A stretch of DNA of 64,000 nucleotides from positions 558,001 to 622,000 of the forward strand of contig NZ_JACHND010000001.1 in the NCBI RefSeq assembly GCF_014205275.1, read 5' to 3'. This DNA is from Sphaerisporangium siamense. GTDB taxonomy: Bacteria > Actinomycetota > Actinomycetes > Streptosporangiales > Streptosporangiaceae. Both the position numbers and the translations under genes were made by a program. Under the pieces are notes generated by a model. It searched no databases and had not been told where the DNA came from. It saw nothing but the letters and a program-made list of their open reading frames with translations. Below are positions 39,850-49,007 of this stretch, piece by piece (position 1 is the stretch's first letter; every line of letters starts with the position of its first letter).

Positions 39850-40886
39850 TTTTCCCTGCCCCCGCCGAGCACTGTTCCCAGCCAGTCGATCACAGGGAGT
39901 GGCGTACCGCCAAACAGGCCACGCGAGAGGAGGAAATCATCGAACGCGGCCGCGGTGGTGAACGTGGGACGCCGGCCGAGCTCGGCGGCGACGCGCCCGG
40001 CGTCCACGGCCCGGCCGTAGAGCATGAGCGAGATCTGCTCGGGTGAGAAGTCGACGCGGCCGAGACGGCGCAGGGCGTCGCCGAGGCCGCGGAACACGGG
40101 GGACGGCACCGGCATCGTCGGCCGGCCGCCGCGGCGCACGCACTGGGACAGGAGCATGACGCCGTCGCCCGCGACGTTGAACGTGCCGGGATGGTCCTCG
40201 ACGGCCATGCGGCGCAGGATCTCGACCGCGTCGTCCTCGTGGACGAACTGCAGGCGCGGGTCGAATCCGAAGACGGTGGGGACGACGGGCTGGGCGAAGT
40301 AGCGGGTGAGCGGGGAGTCCACCCCTGGGCCCATGAAGTTCGCGAAGCGCAGCAGCGACACGGTGATGTCGGGACGCCGCCGCGCGAAGCCACGCACGTA
40401 CGCCTCGACCTCGCAGGCGTCCTTGGCGTAGCCGTGCGCGGGGGCCTCGGCCGGCTCGGCGTCCTCGGTGAAGACGGCCGGGTCGCGCGGCGAGGAGCCG
40501 TACACCGCGGTCGTCGAACGGACGACCACGCGGCGCACGGTGGCGGAGCGCTGGCAGGCACCGAGCAGTTGCATGGTGCCGATGACGTTGTGCTCCTTCA
40601 TCGAGGACCGCCCGGTGGTCCTCGATGGAGCGCTGACGAGGCTCATGTGCACGACCGAGCCGACGTCCGCCGCGGCGATCACGCGCGCGATGTCCGGGCT
40701 GCGCAGATCAACCCGGACGAACTCGGTGCGGCCCAGCGCGACGCCGCCGCCGCCCCGCGCGAGCGATGGCGGCGGCACGGTGTCCACACCGATGACCCGG
40801 TCGATGGCCGGGTCGGCCGCGAGGGCGCTCGCGACGCGCGCGCCGATGTACCGGGAGACCCCTGTGACGAGCACGGTGTGGGTCAT
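39846..40886 (-). CDS. NAD-dependent epimerase/dehydratase-like SDR protein
   Basis: 346-residue extended SDR. The nucleotide motif reads VLVTGVSRYIGARVA, lacking the central glycine of TGxxGxxG, and the catalytic region reads HGYAKDACEVE rather than YxxxK, so catalysis may differ or be lost. Other landmarks are DRVIGVDT, RFANFMGPGVDS and FQVHEDDAVE-like FVHEDDAVEIL. Translation is coupled to the acyltransferase gene that follows. A binding or scaffold role is possible. Confidence 0.78.
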   Translation of the reverse strand: MTHTVLVTGVSRYIGARVASALAADPAIDRVIGVDTVPPPSLARGGGGVALGRTEFVRVDLRSPDIARVIAAADVGSVVHMSLVSAPSRTTGRSSMKEHNVIGTMQLLGACQRSATVRRVVVRSTTAVYGSSPRDPAVFTEDAEPAEAPAHGYAKDACEVEAYVRGFARRRPDITVSLLRFANFMGPGVDSPLTRYFAQPVVPTVFGFDPRLQFVHEDDAVEILRRMAVEDHPGTFNVAGDGVMLLSQCVRRGGRPTMPVPSPVFRGLGDALRRLGRVDFSPEQISLMLYGRAVDAGRVAAELGRRPTFTTAAAFDDFLLSRGLFGGTPLPVIDWLGTVLGGGREK

Positions 40887-40984
40887 CGGCGCCTCGCAGG
40901 AAGACGTGTCGTGGGTACCGCTCTGCTCGGAATGGTCGCCGGGCGTGTCACGCCCGGCCCGCCGCTCCGCGTCGCCGGTCCGCG

Positions 40985-41083
40985 CTACTTCTTGTTACGC
41001 CGCTGGATGCGGGTCTTCTTGAGAAGCTTGCGGTGCTTCTTCTTCGCCATGCGCTTACGACGCTTCTTGATCACAGAGCCCAC
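40985..41083 (-). CDS. Ribosomal protein bS22 (AURKAIP1/COX24-domain micropeptide)
   Basis: 32-residue very basic peptide, translated GTG GGC TCT GTG ATC AAG AAG... with KKRRKRMAKKKHRKLLKKTR and a C-terminal QRRNKK. This is the small 30S-associated protein seen in actinobacterial ribosomes. GGGGG precedes the GTG by about 5 bases. Mycobacteria keep the same neighbour order (HTH gene, this gene, SDR, acyltransferase). Confidence 0.88.
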   Translation of the reverse strand: MGSVIKKRRKRMAKKKHRKLLKKTRIQRRNKK

Positions 41084-41444
41084 GGGACCCCCAGGTGAAG
41101 GTAGGTTTGTCAAATCAGCGAGTGCCCTCCGGCGAGTGGCGCGCCGTCCGGGGCCGCGCGGGCGAGCCGTTCTCACGGCACACCTCGGCCCGGTTCCGGC
41201 GCATCGCCAAGGAGCACACCGAACCAACAGCCTACCGGCGATCCGCGGTCGCTCGCTCCTCGGGGGGAACGACGCTCCCTGGGGGGATCCCGCGTACCAC
41301 GCCAGGGGACGCCCACGACCGGCCACGACGCGGGCGGTGAGCCGCCCGCCCCGGCCCGGCGGGGTGGTCCGCACCCTGGCGAACCGCCGCGCTCGTTATC
41401 GAACGGTTGCCGGCCGCCAACCGCCGTAGTCGCTACTGATCACT
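41084..41444. other. Intergenic region, no gene recognised
   Basis: About 360 bases between bS22 and the HTH gene. No convincing coding frame. It should hold the bS22 promoter; one hairpin at 41330-41349 is listed separately. Confidence 0.5.
41330..41349 (-). terminator. Hairpin downstream of the HTH gene
   Basis: 8-base stem GCGGGCGG / CCGCCCGC with loop TGAG, about 95 bases after the stop of the excisionase-like gene and before bS22. Suits a GC-only terminator; no T tract. Confidence 0.4.
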
Positions 41445-41648
41445 TCAACCCGCCTCGATGAACGCATCCCTGAGGTAGTCGTGCACCGCCTGCTCGGGCA
41501 CTCTGAAGGACCGCCCGACCCGGATGGCCGGCAGCTCACCCGAGTGCACGAGCCGGTAAACCGTCATCTTGGATACCCGCATGACGGTGGCAACCTCTGC
41601 CACCGTCAGGAACTTCACCTCACTGAGAGGTCTTTCGCCTGCAGCCAT
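41445..41648 (-). CDS. Excisionase-family HTH DNA-binding protein
   Basis: 67 residues, one MerR/excisionase-type winged HTH: FLTVAEVATVMRVSKMTVYR then IRVGRSFRVPEQAVHDYL. Related in fold to BldC but a different subgroup; streptomycetes and mycobacteria hold a like gene next to bS22. The ATG at 41648 follows a GAGG at 6 bases; a longer version from 41696 is possible but not needed. Confidence 0.85.
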   Translation of the reverse strand: MAAGERPLSEVKFLTVAEVATVMRVSKMTVYRLVHSGELPAIRVGRSFRVPEQAVHDYLRDAFIEAG

Positions 41649-41843
41649 CGGACGCCTCTTCCGCACGTGTTTCCGGGTTATCCCCACTGGTGCCATTGCT
41701 CACGCACGTGTACTGCTGTCAGCGTAGAACGCGCCTCCGATCGCGCAAACCCCCTATTCCACCAGTCGGAGGAGGCGCCTGCCACCAGAATGGATAAAGT
41801 GGCTGGCCAGCAGCCAGGCCAAGCCCTCTTGCCGATCTTGTGA

Positions 41844-41856
41844 GTGGTCTGACCAC
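41844..41856. promoter_or_regulatory. Perfect short palindrome
   Basis: GTGGTC-T-GACCAC, in the 320-base gap (41649-41969) between the HTH gene and the next gene. Could be an operator for the HTH gene, about 200 bases upstream of its start, or part of a 3' hairpin; nothing else is recognised in the gap. Confidence 0.35.
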
Positions 41857-41969
41857 GTCCCATTAGAGCCGCCGAGGATCAGAAAAAAGTTGGCAAACGG
41901 TCGATGCCGAGGCCACAAGGCACGTACCTAACGCGCCTTAGAGCGCGGCCGGATCACGCCGCAGGCGTC

Positions 41970-42782
41970 TCAGAGACCACTCTCGACCCTCGCGACCAGA
42001 TACTCGGTCATCGGACCGTAGTACCGGGGCAGGACGTTGTCGTCCAAGGGCACGGTCACGGCGATCTTGCCCTCCGCCTCGCCGACGAACAGGCCGGGGT
42101 CGTTGCTGTCGGCGAACCCGACGGTCTCGACGCCCGCCTCCCCGGCCGCGCCGGCCCACCCGTGGTCGGCGATCACCAGGTCGGGGCGCTCGGCGCCGGA
42201 CGCGTCCAGTTCGGCCAGCTCGGCCAGCATCGCCTGCATCGGGGCGGGGTCGTGGGTGTGGACGAGGGCGCCGCCATCGTCCAGCATCGCCACGTCGTCC
42301 AGGTAGCGGATGCGGCGCTTGCGGCCGAGGCCGCCGGTGAACGACCGCGTCTCGGCGGGCGTGAGCAGGCGGGCGCCGTGCCGCCTGGCCAGCCGCGCGA
42401 GGGCCAGGTGCGTGGTGAGCAGGCCCGTGGGGTGGCCCGTCGCCACCACGATCTTGGGGTTCTCGCGCCTCAGGGCGGCGGCGATGCGGTCGCCCATGGC
42501 CTCCAGCGCGTCGATGGTGCGGTCGGGGTCGATGGTGTCCTGGCCGGTGTGGAAGTCCGGGTCGGCCACGACGCCCGCGGACTTGGCCATCAGGGCCAGG
42601 ATGTCGCGGAAGGTCCAGTCGCCGTCCATGGTGAGACCGAACATGTAGTGGGGGTCGCGTACGGCGAGGGAGCGGTAGTGGTCAAGGTTGTTCTCCCGGC
42701 TGGTCGCCACGTCGCCGGCGATCCTCGTCCGGACCAGGTGGTCTCTCAGCTCTTCCCGCGAAGGAGGGGTCGCGGTCTCCAT
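41970..42782 (-). CDS. Conserved actinobacterial putative phosphatase
   Basis: 270 residues, soluble. The family, usually called 'phosphatase' in streptomycetes, is recognised from TRIAGDVATSRENNLDHYR, the segment DFHTGQDTIDPDRTIDALE, and the conserved end ADHGWAGAAGE...FADSNDPGLFVGEAEG then VPLDDNVLPRYY. Biochemical function is not established. It follows acuC on the same strand with 88 bases between. Confidence 0.65.
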   Translation of the reverse strand: METATPPSREELRDHLVRTRIAGDVATSRENNLDHYRSLAVRDPHYMFGLTMDGDWTFRDILALMAKSAGVVADPDFHTGQDTIDPDRTIDALEAMGDRIAAALRRENPKIVVATGHPTGLLTTHLALARLARRHGARLLTPAETRSFTGGLGRKRRIRYLDDVAMLDDGGALVHTHDPAPMQAMLAELAELDASGAERPDLVIADHGWAGAAGEAGVETVGFADSNDPGLFVGEAEGKIAVTVPLDDNVLPRYYGPMTEYLVARVESGL

Positions 42783-42870
42783 CGTTCACTCCGTCCACTC
42801 GGCAGGTCGTGCGGCCCTCGCGCGACCGTCACACGTCACGCACGGGCGGCCGCCACGCCATGCGGCCCCC

Positions 42871-44034
42871 TCAGGGCTCGGGATCCAGCCCGTGCGAGGG
42901 GAAGATCGCCTTCCGCGTCGCCATGATCGCCCGGTCTATGGAGTCCCCGGGGTCGTAACCCCGCGACAGATCGTGAAATTCCGGATCACGGCCATCGGTC
43001 ATGCTCAGCGGAGGCAACTCGCCCGTACGTTCGGTGGCGAACGCGCGCCAGCTCGGCGGCGTCTCGGTGGCGGGCTCGATCGGGTCGCCCGCGGCCTCGG
43101 CGATCAGGTGGGTCCACGCGCGCGGCACCACCTGCACCAGCTCGTAGCCGCCGCCCCCCGTGGCCAGCCACCGGCCGCCCGCCGTCTCGTGGGCCAGCGC
43201 ATGCAGCTCGGCGTACGCCCGGCGCTGGCCGTCCAGGCTCAGCATCAGATGCGCCAGAGGGTCCAGGGCGTGGCTGTCGCACCCGTGCTGGGTGACCAGG
43301 ACGTCCGGCGCGAACTCGCGCAGCAGCGGCGGCACCACCGCGTGGAAGGCCCGCAGCCACCCCGCGTCGCCGCACCCGGCCGGCAGCGCCACGTTGACCG
43401 CCGTGCCCTCGGCGCCGGTCTCGCTCGGGAAGCCGGTGCCGGGGAACAACGTCCGCGGGCTCTCGTGAAGGCTGATGGTCAGCACCCTCGGGTCGTCGTA
43501 GAACATCGCCTGCACGCCGTCGCCGTGGTGGACGTCGACGTCCACGTACGCGATGCGCCGCGCGCCCTGTTCCAGCATCCAGGCGATGCCGACGGCCGGG
43601 TCGTTGTAGACGCAGAAGCCGCTGGCCGTGCCGGGCATGGCGTGGTGCAGGCCGCCGGCCACGTTGAGCGCGTGCTCGGCCTCGCCCGTCCACACCGCGC
43701 GGGCGGCGGCCAGCGTGGCCCCCGCCACCAGCGCCGACGCCTCGTGAACGCCGGCGAAGGCGGGGTTGTCCGGGGTGCCGAGCCCGTGGAAGACGTCGGG
43801 CGCCCCGGAGGCGGACACGCGCCTGACCGCCGCGATGTAGTCGCGCGCGTGGACCAGGGCCAGCTCGTCGTCGGTCGCCGGGACGCAGCCCGTCACCGTG
43901 ACCTTGTCCAGCACCCCGAGTTCGCGGGCGAGCGCCATGGTCAGCTCGACCCGGACGGGCGCGAGCGGGTGGCCGGGGCCGAAGTCGTAGGAGATCAGCC
44001 GGTCGTCCCACACCACCTGAACGGATCGGCTCAC
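42871..44034 (-). CDS. acuC: AcuC-type class I histone deacetylase family protein
   Basis: 387-residue zinc deacetylase. The catalytic His pair is in GGLHHAMPG, zinc ligands in DVDVHHGDGVQ and QHGCDSHALDPLAH, and GGGGYELVQV closes the pocket. In Bacillus AcuC deacetylates acetyl-CoA synthetase; here no acs or acuB gene is near, so the target is open. Confidence 0.9.
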   Translation of the reverse strand: MSRSVQVVWDDRLISYDFGPGHPLAPVRVELTMALARELGVLDKVTVTGCVPATDDELALVHARDYIAAVRRVSASGAPDVFHGLGTPDNPAFAGVHEASALVAGATLAAARAVWTGEAEHALNVAGGLHHAMPGTASGFCVYNDPAVGIAWMLEQGARRIAYVDVDVHHGDGVQAMFYDDPRVLTISLHESPRTLFPGTGFPSETGAEGTAVNVALPAGCGDAGWLRAFHAVVPPLLREFAPDVLVTQHGCDSHALDPLAHLMLSLDGQRRAYAELHALAHETAGGRWLATGGGGYELVQVVPRAWTHLIAEAAGDPIEPATETPPSWRAFATERTGELPPLSMTDGRDPEFHDLSRGYDPGDSIDRAIMATRKAIFPSHGLDPEP

Positions 44035-44183
44035 GCGGTCACCTCGCCCGCCTACGGATGGGGCGCGGGGTCACCGGCTCGCCGCACACGCTCATGAGAA
44101 CGACCGTACCGCAAGGCGTGTCACCGGCCCGCGACGGCCAGGGGGGAACGGGCACGTTAGGGGATGTCTCCGGGCGTTCCCGC

Positions 44184-45368
44184 TCACTCCGCGCGCAGGG
44201 CGATGACCGGGTCCAGGCGGGCCGCCCTGCGCGCGGGGGCGACGCCGAAGAAGACCCCCACCCCGGCCGACACCCCGAAGGCCAGCGCCACCGACCACCA
44301 GGTGATCACCGCGGGCACCGGGGACAGCGCCTGGATCGCCAGCGACCCGCCCACGCCGATCAGGATGCCGATCATTCCGCCGATCGTCGTGAGCAGCACG
44401 GCCTCGATGAGGAACTGGCCGAGCACGTCGCGCGCGCGGGCGCCGAGCGCCTTGCGCAGGCCGATCTCGCGGGTGCGCTCGCGCACACTGACCAGCATGA
44501 TGTTGGACACGCCGACCCCGCCGACCAGCAGCGAGATGCCCGCGATGGCCGCGAGCACGCCGGTGAGCATGCCGAGGACGGTGCCGATCGTGCCGAGGAG
44601 GCGGGTCTGGGTGACCCCGCTGAACCGCTCGCCCGGGTAGCGCGCGCGCAGCGCCTCCAGGACCGTGCGCCGCAGCGGCTCGACCTCGTCGGGGCCCGAC
44701 GCGCCGACCGCGATGCCGTTGATCCGCGACAGCCCCACCAGGCGCTGGGCCGTGGTGACCGGGATGTGCACCTCCTGGTCCCTGGCGACGCCGAACGTCG
44801 CGCCCACCGGCTCGTACAGGCCGACGACGCGGAACCGCACCCCGGCGATCGCGACCTGGCGGCCGATCGGGTCCACGTCCCCGAAGAGCTTCTGCCCCAC
44901 CTCCGACCCGAGGACGGCGACCCTGCGGCGCGTGTCCACGTCGGTCCCGCCGAGGTAGCGCCCGCGGCGCAGCGGGCGGTCGAAGATGTTGGACATGTGC
45001 TCGTCGGTGCCGGTGATCGTGGCGAACACCGCGGTGCCCCCGACCCGCACCAACTCGCCGGAGTTGACGGCGACCGTCACCTTGGCCGGGTCGCCGACGA
45101 GGCGGCGGACGAAAGCGACGTCGTCCAGGCCCAGGCGGCTCTGCGTCGGGGCGGTGCCGAGCCCGACCTCGCCGGGGACCACGAGGATGATGTTGCTGCC
45201 CAGCCCGGCGATCTCGCGTTCCACCGCCTCCTTGGCGCCCGTGCCGATGGCGACGAGGATCACCACGGCCGACACGCCGATCACGACGCCGAACATGGTC
45301 AGGGCGCTGCGCAGCCGGTTGACGCGCAGCGCCTCCAGCGCCATCCGGGACGCCTCGGCGGTCCTCAC
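44184..45368 (-). CDS. MacB-like ABC transporter permease
   Basis: 394 residues: N-terminal helix (LRSALTMFGVVIGVSAVVILVAIGTG), an external MacB core domain of about 200 residues, then three helices of the FtsX type (GVLAAIAGISLLVGGVGVSNIMLVSV; REIGLRKALGA). Works with the ATPase gene, which overlaps it by 4 bases, and the membrane-fusion lipoprotein as a tripartite-type exporter. Confidence 0.9.
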   Translation of the reverse strand: MRTAEASRMALEALRVNRLRSALTMFGVVIGVSAVVILVAIGTGAKEAVEREIAGLGSNIILVVPGEVGLGTAPTQSRLGLDDVAFVRRLVGDPAKVTVAVNSGELVRVGGTAVFATITGTDEHMSNIFDRPLRRGRYLGGTDVDTRRRVAVLGSEVGQKLFGDVDPIGRQVAIAGVRFRVVGLYEPVGATFGVARDQEVHIPVTTAQRLVGLSRINGIAVGASGPDEVEPLRRTVLEALRARYPGERFSGVTQTRLLGTIGTVLGMLTGVLAAIAGISLLVGGVGVSNIMLVSVRERTREIGLRKALGARARDVLGQFLIEAVLLTTIGGMIGILIGVGGSLAIQALSPVPAVITWWSVALAFGVSAGVGVFFGVAPARRAARLDPVIALRAE

Positions 45369-46075
45369 GGCGCGGCCCCGGTGTCCCGCTCGATGACGCC
45401 GTCGCGCACGTGGATCTGGCGGCGGGCGGCGTCGGCGACCTCGCGGTCGTGCGTGACGAGGACGACCGCGACGCCCCGCTCGGAGTTCAGCGCGGCGAGG
45501 ATGCCCATCACCTCCTTGCCGTTGCGGGAGTCCAGGTTGCCGGTCGGCTCGTCGGCGAGCACCACCTTGGGGTCGCCGACCAGCGCCCGCGCGATCGCCA
45601 CCCGCTGCTGCTCGCCGCCGGACATCTGGGACGGCCGGTGGTCCAGGCGGTGGCCGAGGCCGACGGCCTGAAGGGCACGCCTGGCGCGCTCGCGCCGCTC
45701 GGCCCCGCCCATCCCCCGGTACACCAGCGGCAGCGCCACGTTGTCCAGCGCCGAGGTGCGGGCGAGCAGGTGGAAGGACTGGAACACGAAGCCGATGGCC
45801 TTGTTGCGCAGCTCGGCGAGCCCCGCGTCGTCCAGCGTGGCGATGTCGGCGCCGTCGACGCGCAGCGTGCCGCCGGTGGGACGGTCCAGGCAGCCGAGCA
45901 GGTGCATGAGCGTCGACTTGCCCGACCCCGAGGGGCCGACGATGGCGACGAACTCGCCGTGGTGGACGCGCAGGCTCACCCCGCGCAGCGCGTCCACCGA
46001 CACCCCGTCCAGGTGGTAGGAGCGGGTCAGGTCGACGGCCTCGAAGGCGGGGACGCCGGCCGGCGAGCCGGTCAC
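45365..46075 (-). CDS. ABC transporter ATP-binding protein (MacB/LolD type)
   Basis: 236 residues. Walker A GPSGSGKST, Q-loop VFQSFHLL, signature MSGGEQQRVAIARAL and Walker B VVLADEPTGNLD are intact. The signature starts MSGGE instead of LSGGQ, a common variant in this subfamily. The GTG at 46075 overlaps the upstream stop; the longer open frame upstream is antisense to the lipoprotein gene. Confidence 0.93.
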   Translation of the reverse strand: MTGSPAGVPAFEAVDLTRSYHLDGVSVDALRGVSLRVHHGEFVAIVGPSGSGKSTLMHLLGCLDRPTGGTLRVDGADIATLDDAGLAELRNKAIGFVFQSFHLLARTSALDNVALPLVYRGMGGAERRERARRALQAVGLGHRLDHRPSQMSGGEQQRVAIARALVGDPKVVLADEPTGNLDSRNGKEVMGILAALNSERGVAVVLVTHDREVADAARRQIHVRDGVIERDTGAAP

Positions 46076-47490
46076 GGGAGCGTCTGGCCCGGCCGGACGC
46101 TGTCGGCGCCCCTGACCACGACGCGCTCGCCGACGCTGAGCCCGCGCGTGACCTCCACCATCGCCTCGCCCTGGGCCCCGAGCGTCACCACCCTGCGCTC
46201 GGCCGTGCCGTCGCCGCGCACCACCCACAGGACGGTCTCGCGGCCGCTGGTGACGACGCTGGAGGCGGGGACGGCGACCGCGTCGGGCGATTCGCGCACG
46301 GTGAGCCTGACGACCGCGCTCATGCCCGGTTTGGGGGCCGGCGCGGCGTCGCCGCCGTCGTAGGCGCCCGCGCCGAGCCTGAGGCGCACGGGGTAGCTGA
46401 CCCCGCCGGTCGTGCCCTCCTTGGGGGTCACCCCGACGCCGGTGACCGTCGCCTTGTAGGTGGCGCCGGTGACCGCGTCCAGCTCGGCCTCCGCCCGGAC
46501 TCCGGGGCCGACGAGCAGCACGTCGGTCTCGTCCACGTCGGCCGACAGCGACAGCTTGGAGACGTCGGTGACGGTGACCAGCGCGTCCCCCGCCGACACC
46601 GGGACGCCGGAGGCGATCGTGCCCCCGGCGGCGGCCGGCGCGGCGCCGCCCGGCGATCCGCCCGCGGCGGCGCCCGCCTGCCCGGCGAGCTCCGGGGGCA
46701 ACTGGCCGAGCAGCGCGCCGAGGTTCGCCCCGCCGCCTCCCGCGGCGCCGCCCAGCGTGACGATCCCGCCGAACGGCGCCTTGACCACCAGGCCGTCCAC
46801 GGTGGCCTGGGCGGCCTTGGCCACCGCCCTGGCCTGGGAGGCGGAGGCCGAGCGCAGCGAGGCCATGGAGGCGGTCAGGCCGCCGAGACCCGCGCCGATC
46901 TGCCCGCTCATCTGGGAGAGCGACCGGTTCACCGACCGGGTGAGGTCGCGGGTGATCTGGTTGAGCGCGGCGCTCTGGGCGCGGTGCTGGGTCTGGGCGG
47001 CGTCGATCGCGGCGAGCAACTGGGCGCGCACCCGCCTGTCCTGGACCTTCCTGGCGGCGGCGCGTGCCCGGGCGAAGCCGCGGGCGACCTCGCGGTCCAG
47101 GGACGCGGTGAGGTTCGGGGCGGGCAGCCGGAGCCCGGGCGCCGCGGCGACGCTCATGGCGCGCGGGGACGCGGACGCCTGCCGCTCGGCCCTGCGCGCC
47201 TGGGCGAGCCGGTCGCGGGCCTGCGGGGAGCCGACCCTGACCAGGATCTGCCCCTTGGTCACCTTGTCGCCGTCCTGGACGTACACCTTGGCCACGGTCC
47301 CGGCGGCCGGGGAGCGCAGCGTGGCGGTGGCGCGGGCGCCGACCCTGGCCGGGGCCTCCACGACCTCGCTGACCGGGGCGCGCGCCACCGTGGCGATGTG
47401 GACCTTCGGCGCCTCTTCCGATGTGCAGGCCGCGGCGAGGACGGCCACCAGGGACAGCAGAAGCGGAGGGAGACCGCGACAAATCGTCAC
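46072..47490 (-). CDS. HlyD/MacA-type membrane fusion lipoprotein
   Basis: 472 residues with signal peptide and lipobox AAAC (near residue 22). A barrel-sandwich part (SPAAGTVAKVYVQDGDKVTKGQ) is followed by a long Ala/Arg/Gln-rich coiled coil (residues 85-215), the second lipoyl half, a Gly/Ala/Pro-rich low-complexity loop, and C-terminal beta-barrel domains. It should link to the MacB-like permease. Confidence 0.88.
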   Translation of the reverse strand: MTICRGLPPLLLSLVAVLAAACTSEEAPKVHIATVARAPVSEVVEAPARVGARATATLRSPAAGTVAKVYVQDGDKVTKGQILVRVGSPQARDRLAQARRAERQASASPRAMSVAAAPGLRLPAPNLTASLDREVARGFARARAAARKVQDRRVRAQLLAAIDAAQTQHRAQSAALNQITRDLTRSVNRSLSQMSGQIGAGLGGLTASMASLRSASASQARAVAKAAQATVDGLVVKAPFGGIVTLGGAAGGGGANLGALLGQLPPELAGQAGAAAGGSPGGAAPAAAGGTIASGVPVSAGDALVTVTDVSKLSLSADVDETDVLLVGPGVRAEAELDAVTGATYKATVTGVGVTPKEGTTGGVSYPVRLRLGAGAYDGGDAAPAPKPGMSAVVRLTVRESPDAVAVPASSVVTSGRETVLWVVRGDGTAERRVVTLGAQGEAMVEVTRGLSVGERVVVRGADSVRPGQTLP

Positions 47491-47555
47491 AAGACCATCG
47501 TAGGAGGGAGATCACCCGCCCGCCGGGGTCCTTCGGCAAGTCGGCGGGCCGGACC

Positions 47556-48824
47556 TCACGAAGTAGCGGCGACGCGGCGCAGGCGGCGGACGGCGGGCAC
47601 CGCCAGCAGCACGACGCACCCGGTGACCGAGATGACCGACGACGCCCCGAGCAGTTCCTGGGGGCCGACCACCGCGGCGACCGGCCCCGCGAGCGCCTGC
47701 CCGATCGGGAGCGCCATGATCGACCCGGCGACCTCGTAGGCGTGGACGCGGTTCAGCACGCCCGGCGCGACCTGCGTCTGGACGCTCGTCATCCACATGA
47801 CGCCCCAGAACGCCATCGCGACGCCCGCCGCGACGTGGCAGGCCAGCATGAGCGGCAGCGGCAGCCCGAGCGCGATCGACAGGGGCTCCAGGGCGTAGAG
47901 GAGCATGGCCGTCGCCCCGGCGGCGAGGGGGCGTACCGGCTTGATCCGCATGGCGACGAGCCCGCCGAGGATCGTTCCAGCGCCGTGCGCGGACATGACG
48001 AAGCCGTACGCCTGCGCGTCGTAGGCGGCCGAGATGATCGTGGCGCCGAGCGGGAGGATCGGGCCGAAGACGGCGATGCCCATGACCGACCAGACGATGA
48101 TCACACCCCACATCCAGGTGCGGGAGCTGAACTCGTGCCACCCTTCCTTGAGGTTGTGCCAGACCGACCCCTCCTGGGCCGGGGGCGGGGCGCCGGTGAG
48201 CCGCAGGAGCGCCAGGCACACGGCGCTGACGGCGAACCCGGCCGCGTCCATCAGGAAGACCACGCCCACGTCGGCGGCGCCCACGAGGATGCCGGCGACC
48301 GAGGGGCCGAGCAGGAGCATGAACGACTCGGAGGTCCGCTGGGTGGCGACGGCGGCCTGCACGTCGGTGGCGATCCTCGGGATGAGGCTGGCCAGGCCGG
48401 GCTGGAACATGGCCGCCGCCGTGCCGTTGACGGCGGAGATCACCATCAGGTGCCACAGGACCGGGGTGCCGGTGAGGAAGAGCACGGCGGTGGTGGCCTG
48501 TGACAGGACGCGGGCGATGTCGGCGCCGACCATCATGCGGCGCGGGGTGAACCGGTCGGCGAACACGCCGCCGAACAGCACCAGCAACGCCATCGGGACC
48601 ACGGAGGACGCCAGCGTGAGGCCCACGCCGGTGGCGCCGTACCCGGCCTGGATGACGCCGAGGGACATCGCGACCGGCACCATGCCCGTGCCGAGCGTCG
48701 AGACGGACCGGGCGGTGAAGAACAGGCGGAAGTCTCGCGTCCACACGGCGGGTTCGCCGCGCCTCCCGTCCTCGGGCCCCGACCTCGATTCGGACGCGTC
48801 CGACACTTCCCCGCACCCCGCCAC
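47556..48824 (-). CDS. MFS transporter (EntS-like)
   Basis: 422 residues, about 11-12 transmembrane segments. The cytoplasmic loop between helices 2 and 3 reads ADRFTPRRMMVGAD, the usual GxxxDRxxRR-type pattern. EntS/DHA3-like drug or siderophore exporters are the closest class I recognise. GTG start; a start 21 bases further in (VSDASESRSG) is possible. Same direction as the MacA/B-type genes, with 65 bases between. Confidence 0.82.
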   Translation of the reverse strand: MAGCGEVSDASESRSGPEDGRRGEPAVWTRDFRLFFTARSVSTLGTGMVPVAMSLGVIQAGYGATGVGLTLASSVVPMALLVLFGGVFADRFTPRRMMVGADIARVLSQATTAVLFLTGTPVLWHLMVISAVNGTAAAMFQPGLASLIPRIATDVQAAVATQRTSESFMLLLGPSVAGILVGAADVGVVFLMDAAGFAVSAVCLALLRLTGAPPPAQEGSVWHNLKEGWHEFSSRTWMWGVIIVWSVMGIAVFGPILPLGATIISAAYDAQAYGFVMSAHGAGTILGGLVAMRIKPVRPLAAGATAMLLYALEPLSIALGLPLPLMLACHVAAGVAMAFWGVMWMTSVQTQVAPGVLNRVHAYEVAGSIMALPIGQALAGPVAAVVGPQELLGASSVISVTGCVVLLAVPAVRRLRRVAATS

Positions 48825-49007
48825 AATGACCCCATTCAGCCAGATTTCGCCCGCCGATAGGATGGCATCTGATTAGCAAAGGTTCCTAACCATTTACCCG
48901 TGGGGCGCATTTCCGGTCCGGGGACCCTGGTGGGCACCGGCGCTGATCGCCCGGACTATGGTGTTCGGCGTAGTTCGTGACCTTCGCACGCCGGGAGGCG
49001 GATCTCC

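Noticed and set aside
48873-48889. TTAG-N9-CTAA near the MFS start as an iron (DtxR) box
   Set aside because: It is 17 bases, not 19, and the inside does not match the iron-box consensus. Only the outer four bases agree.
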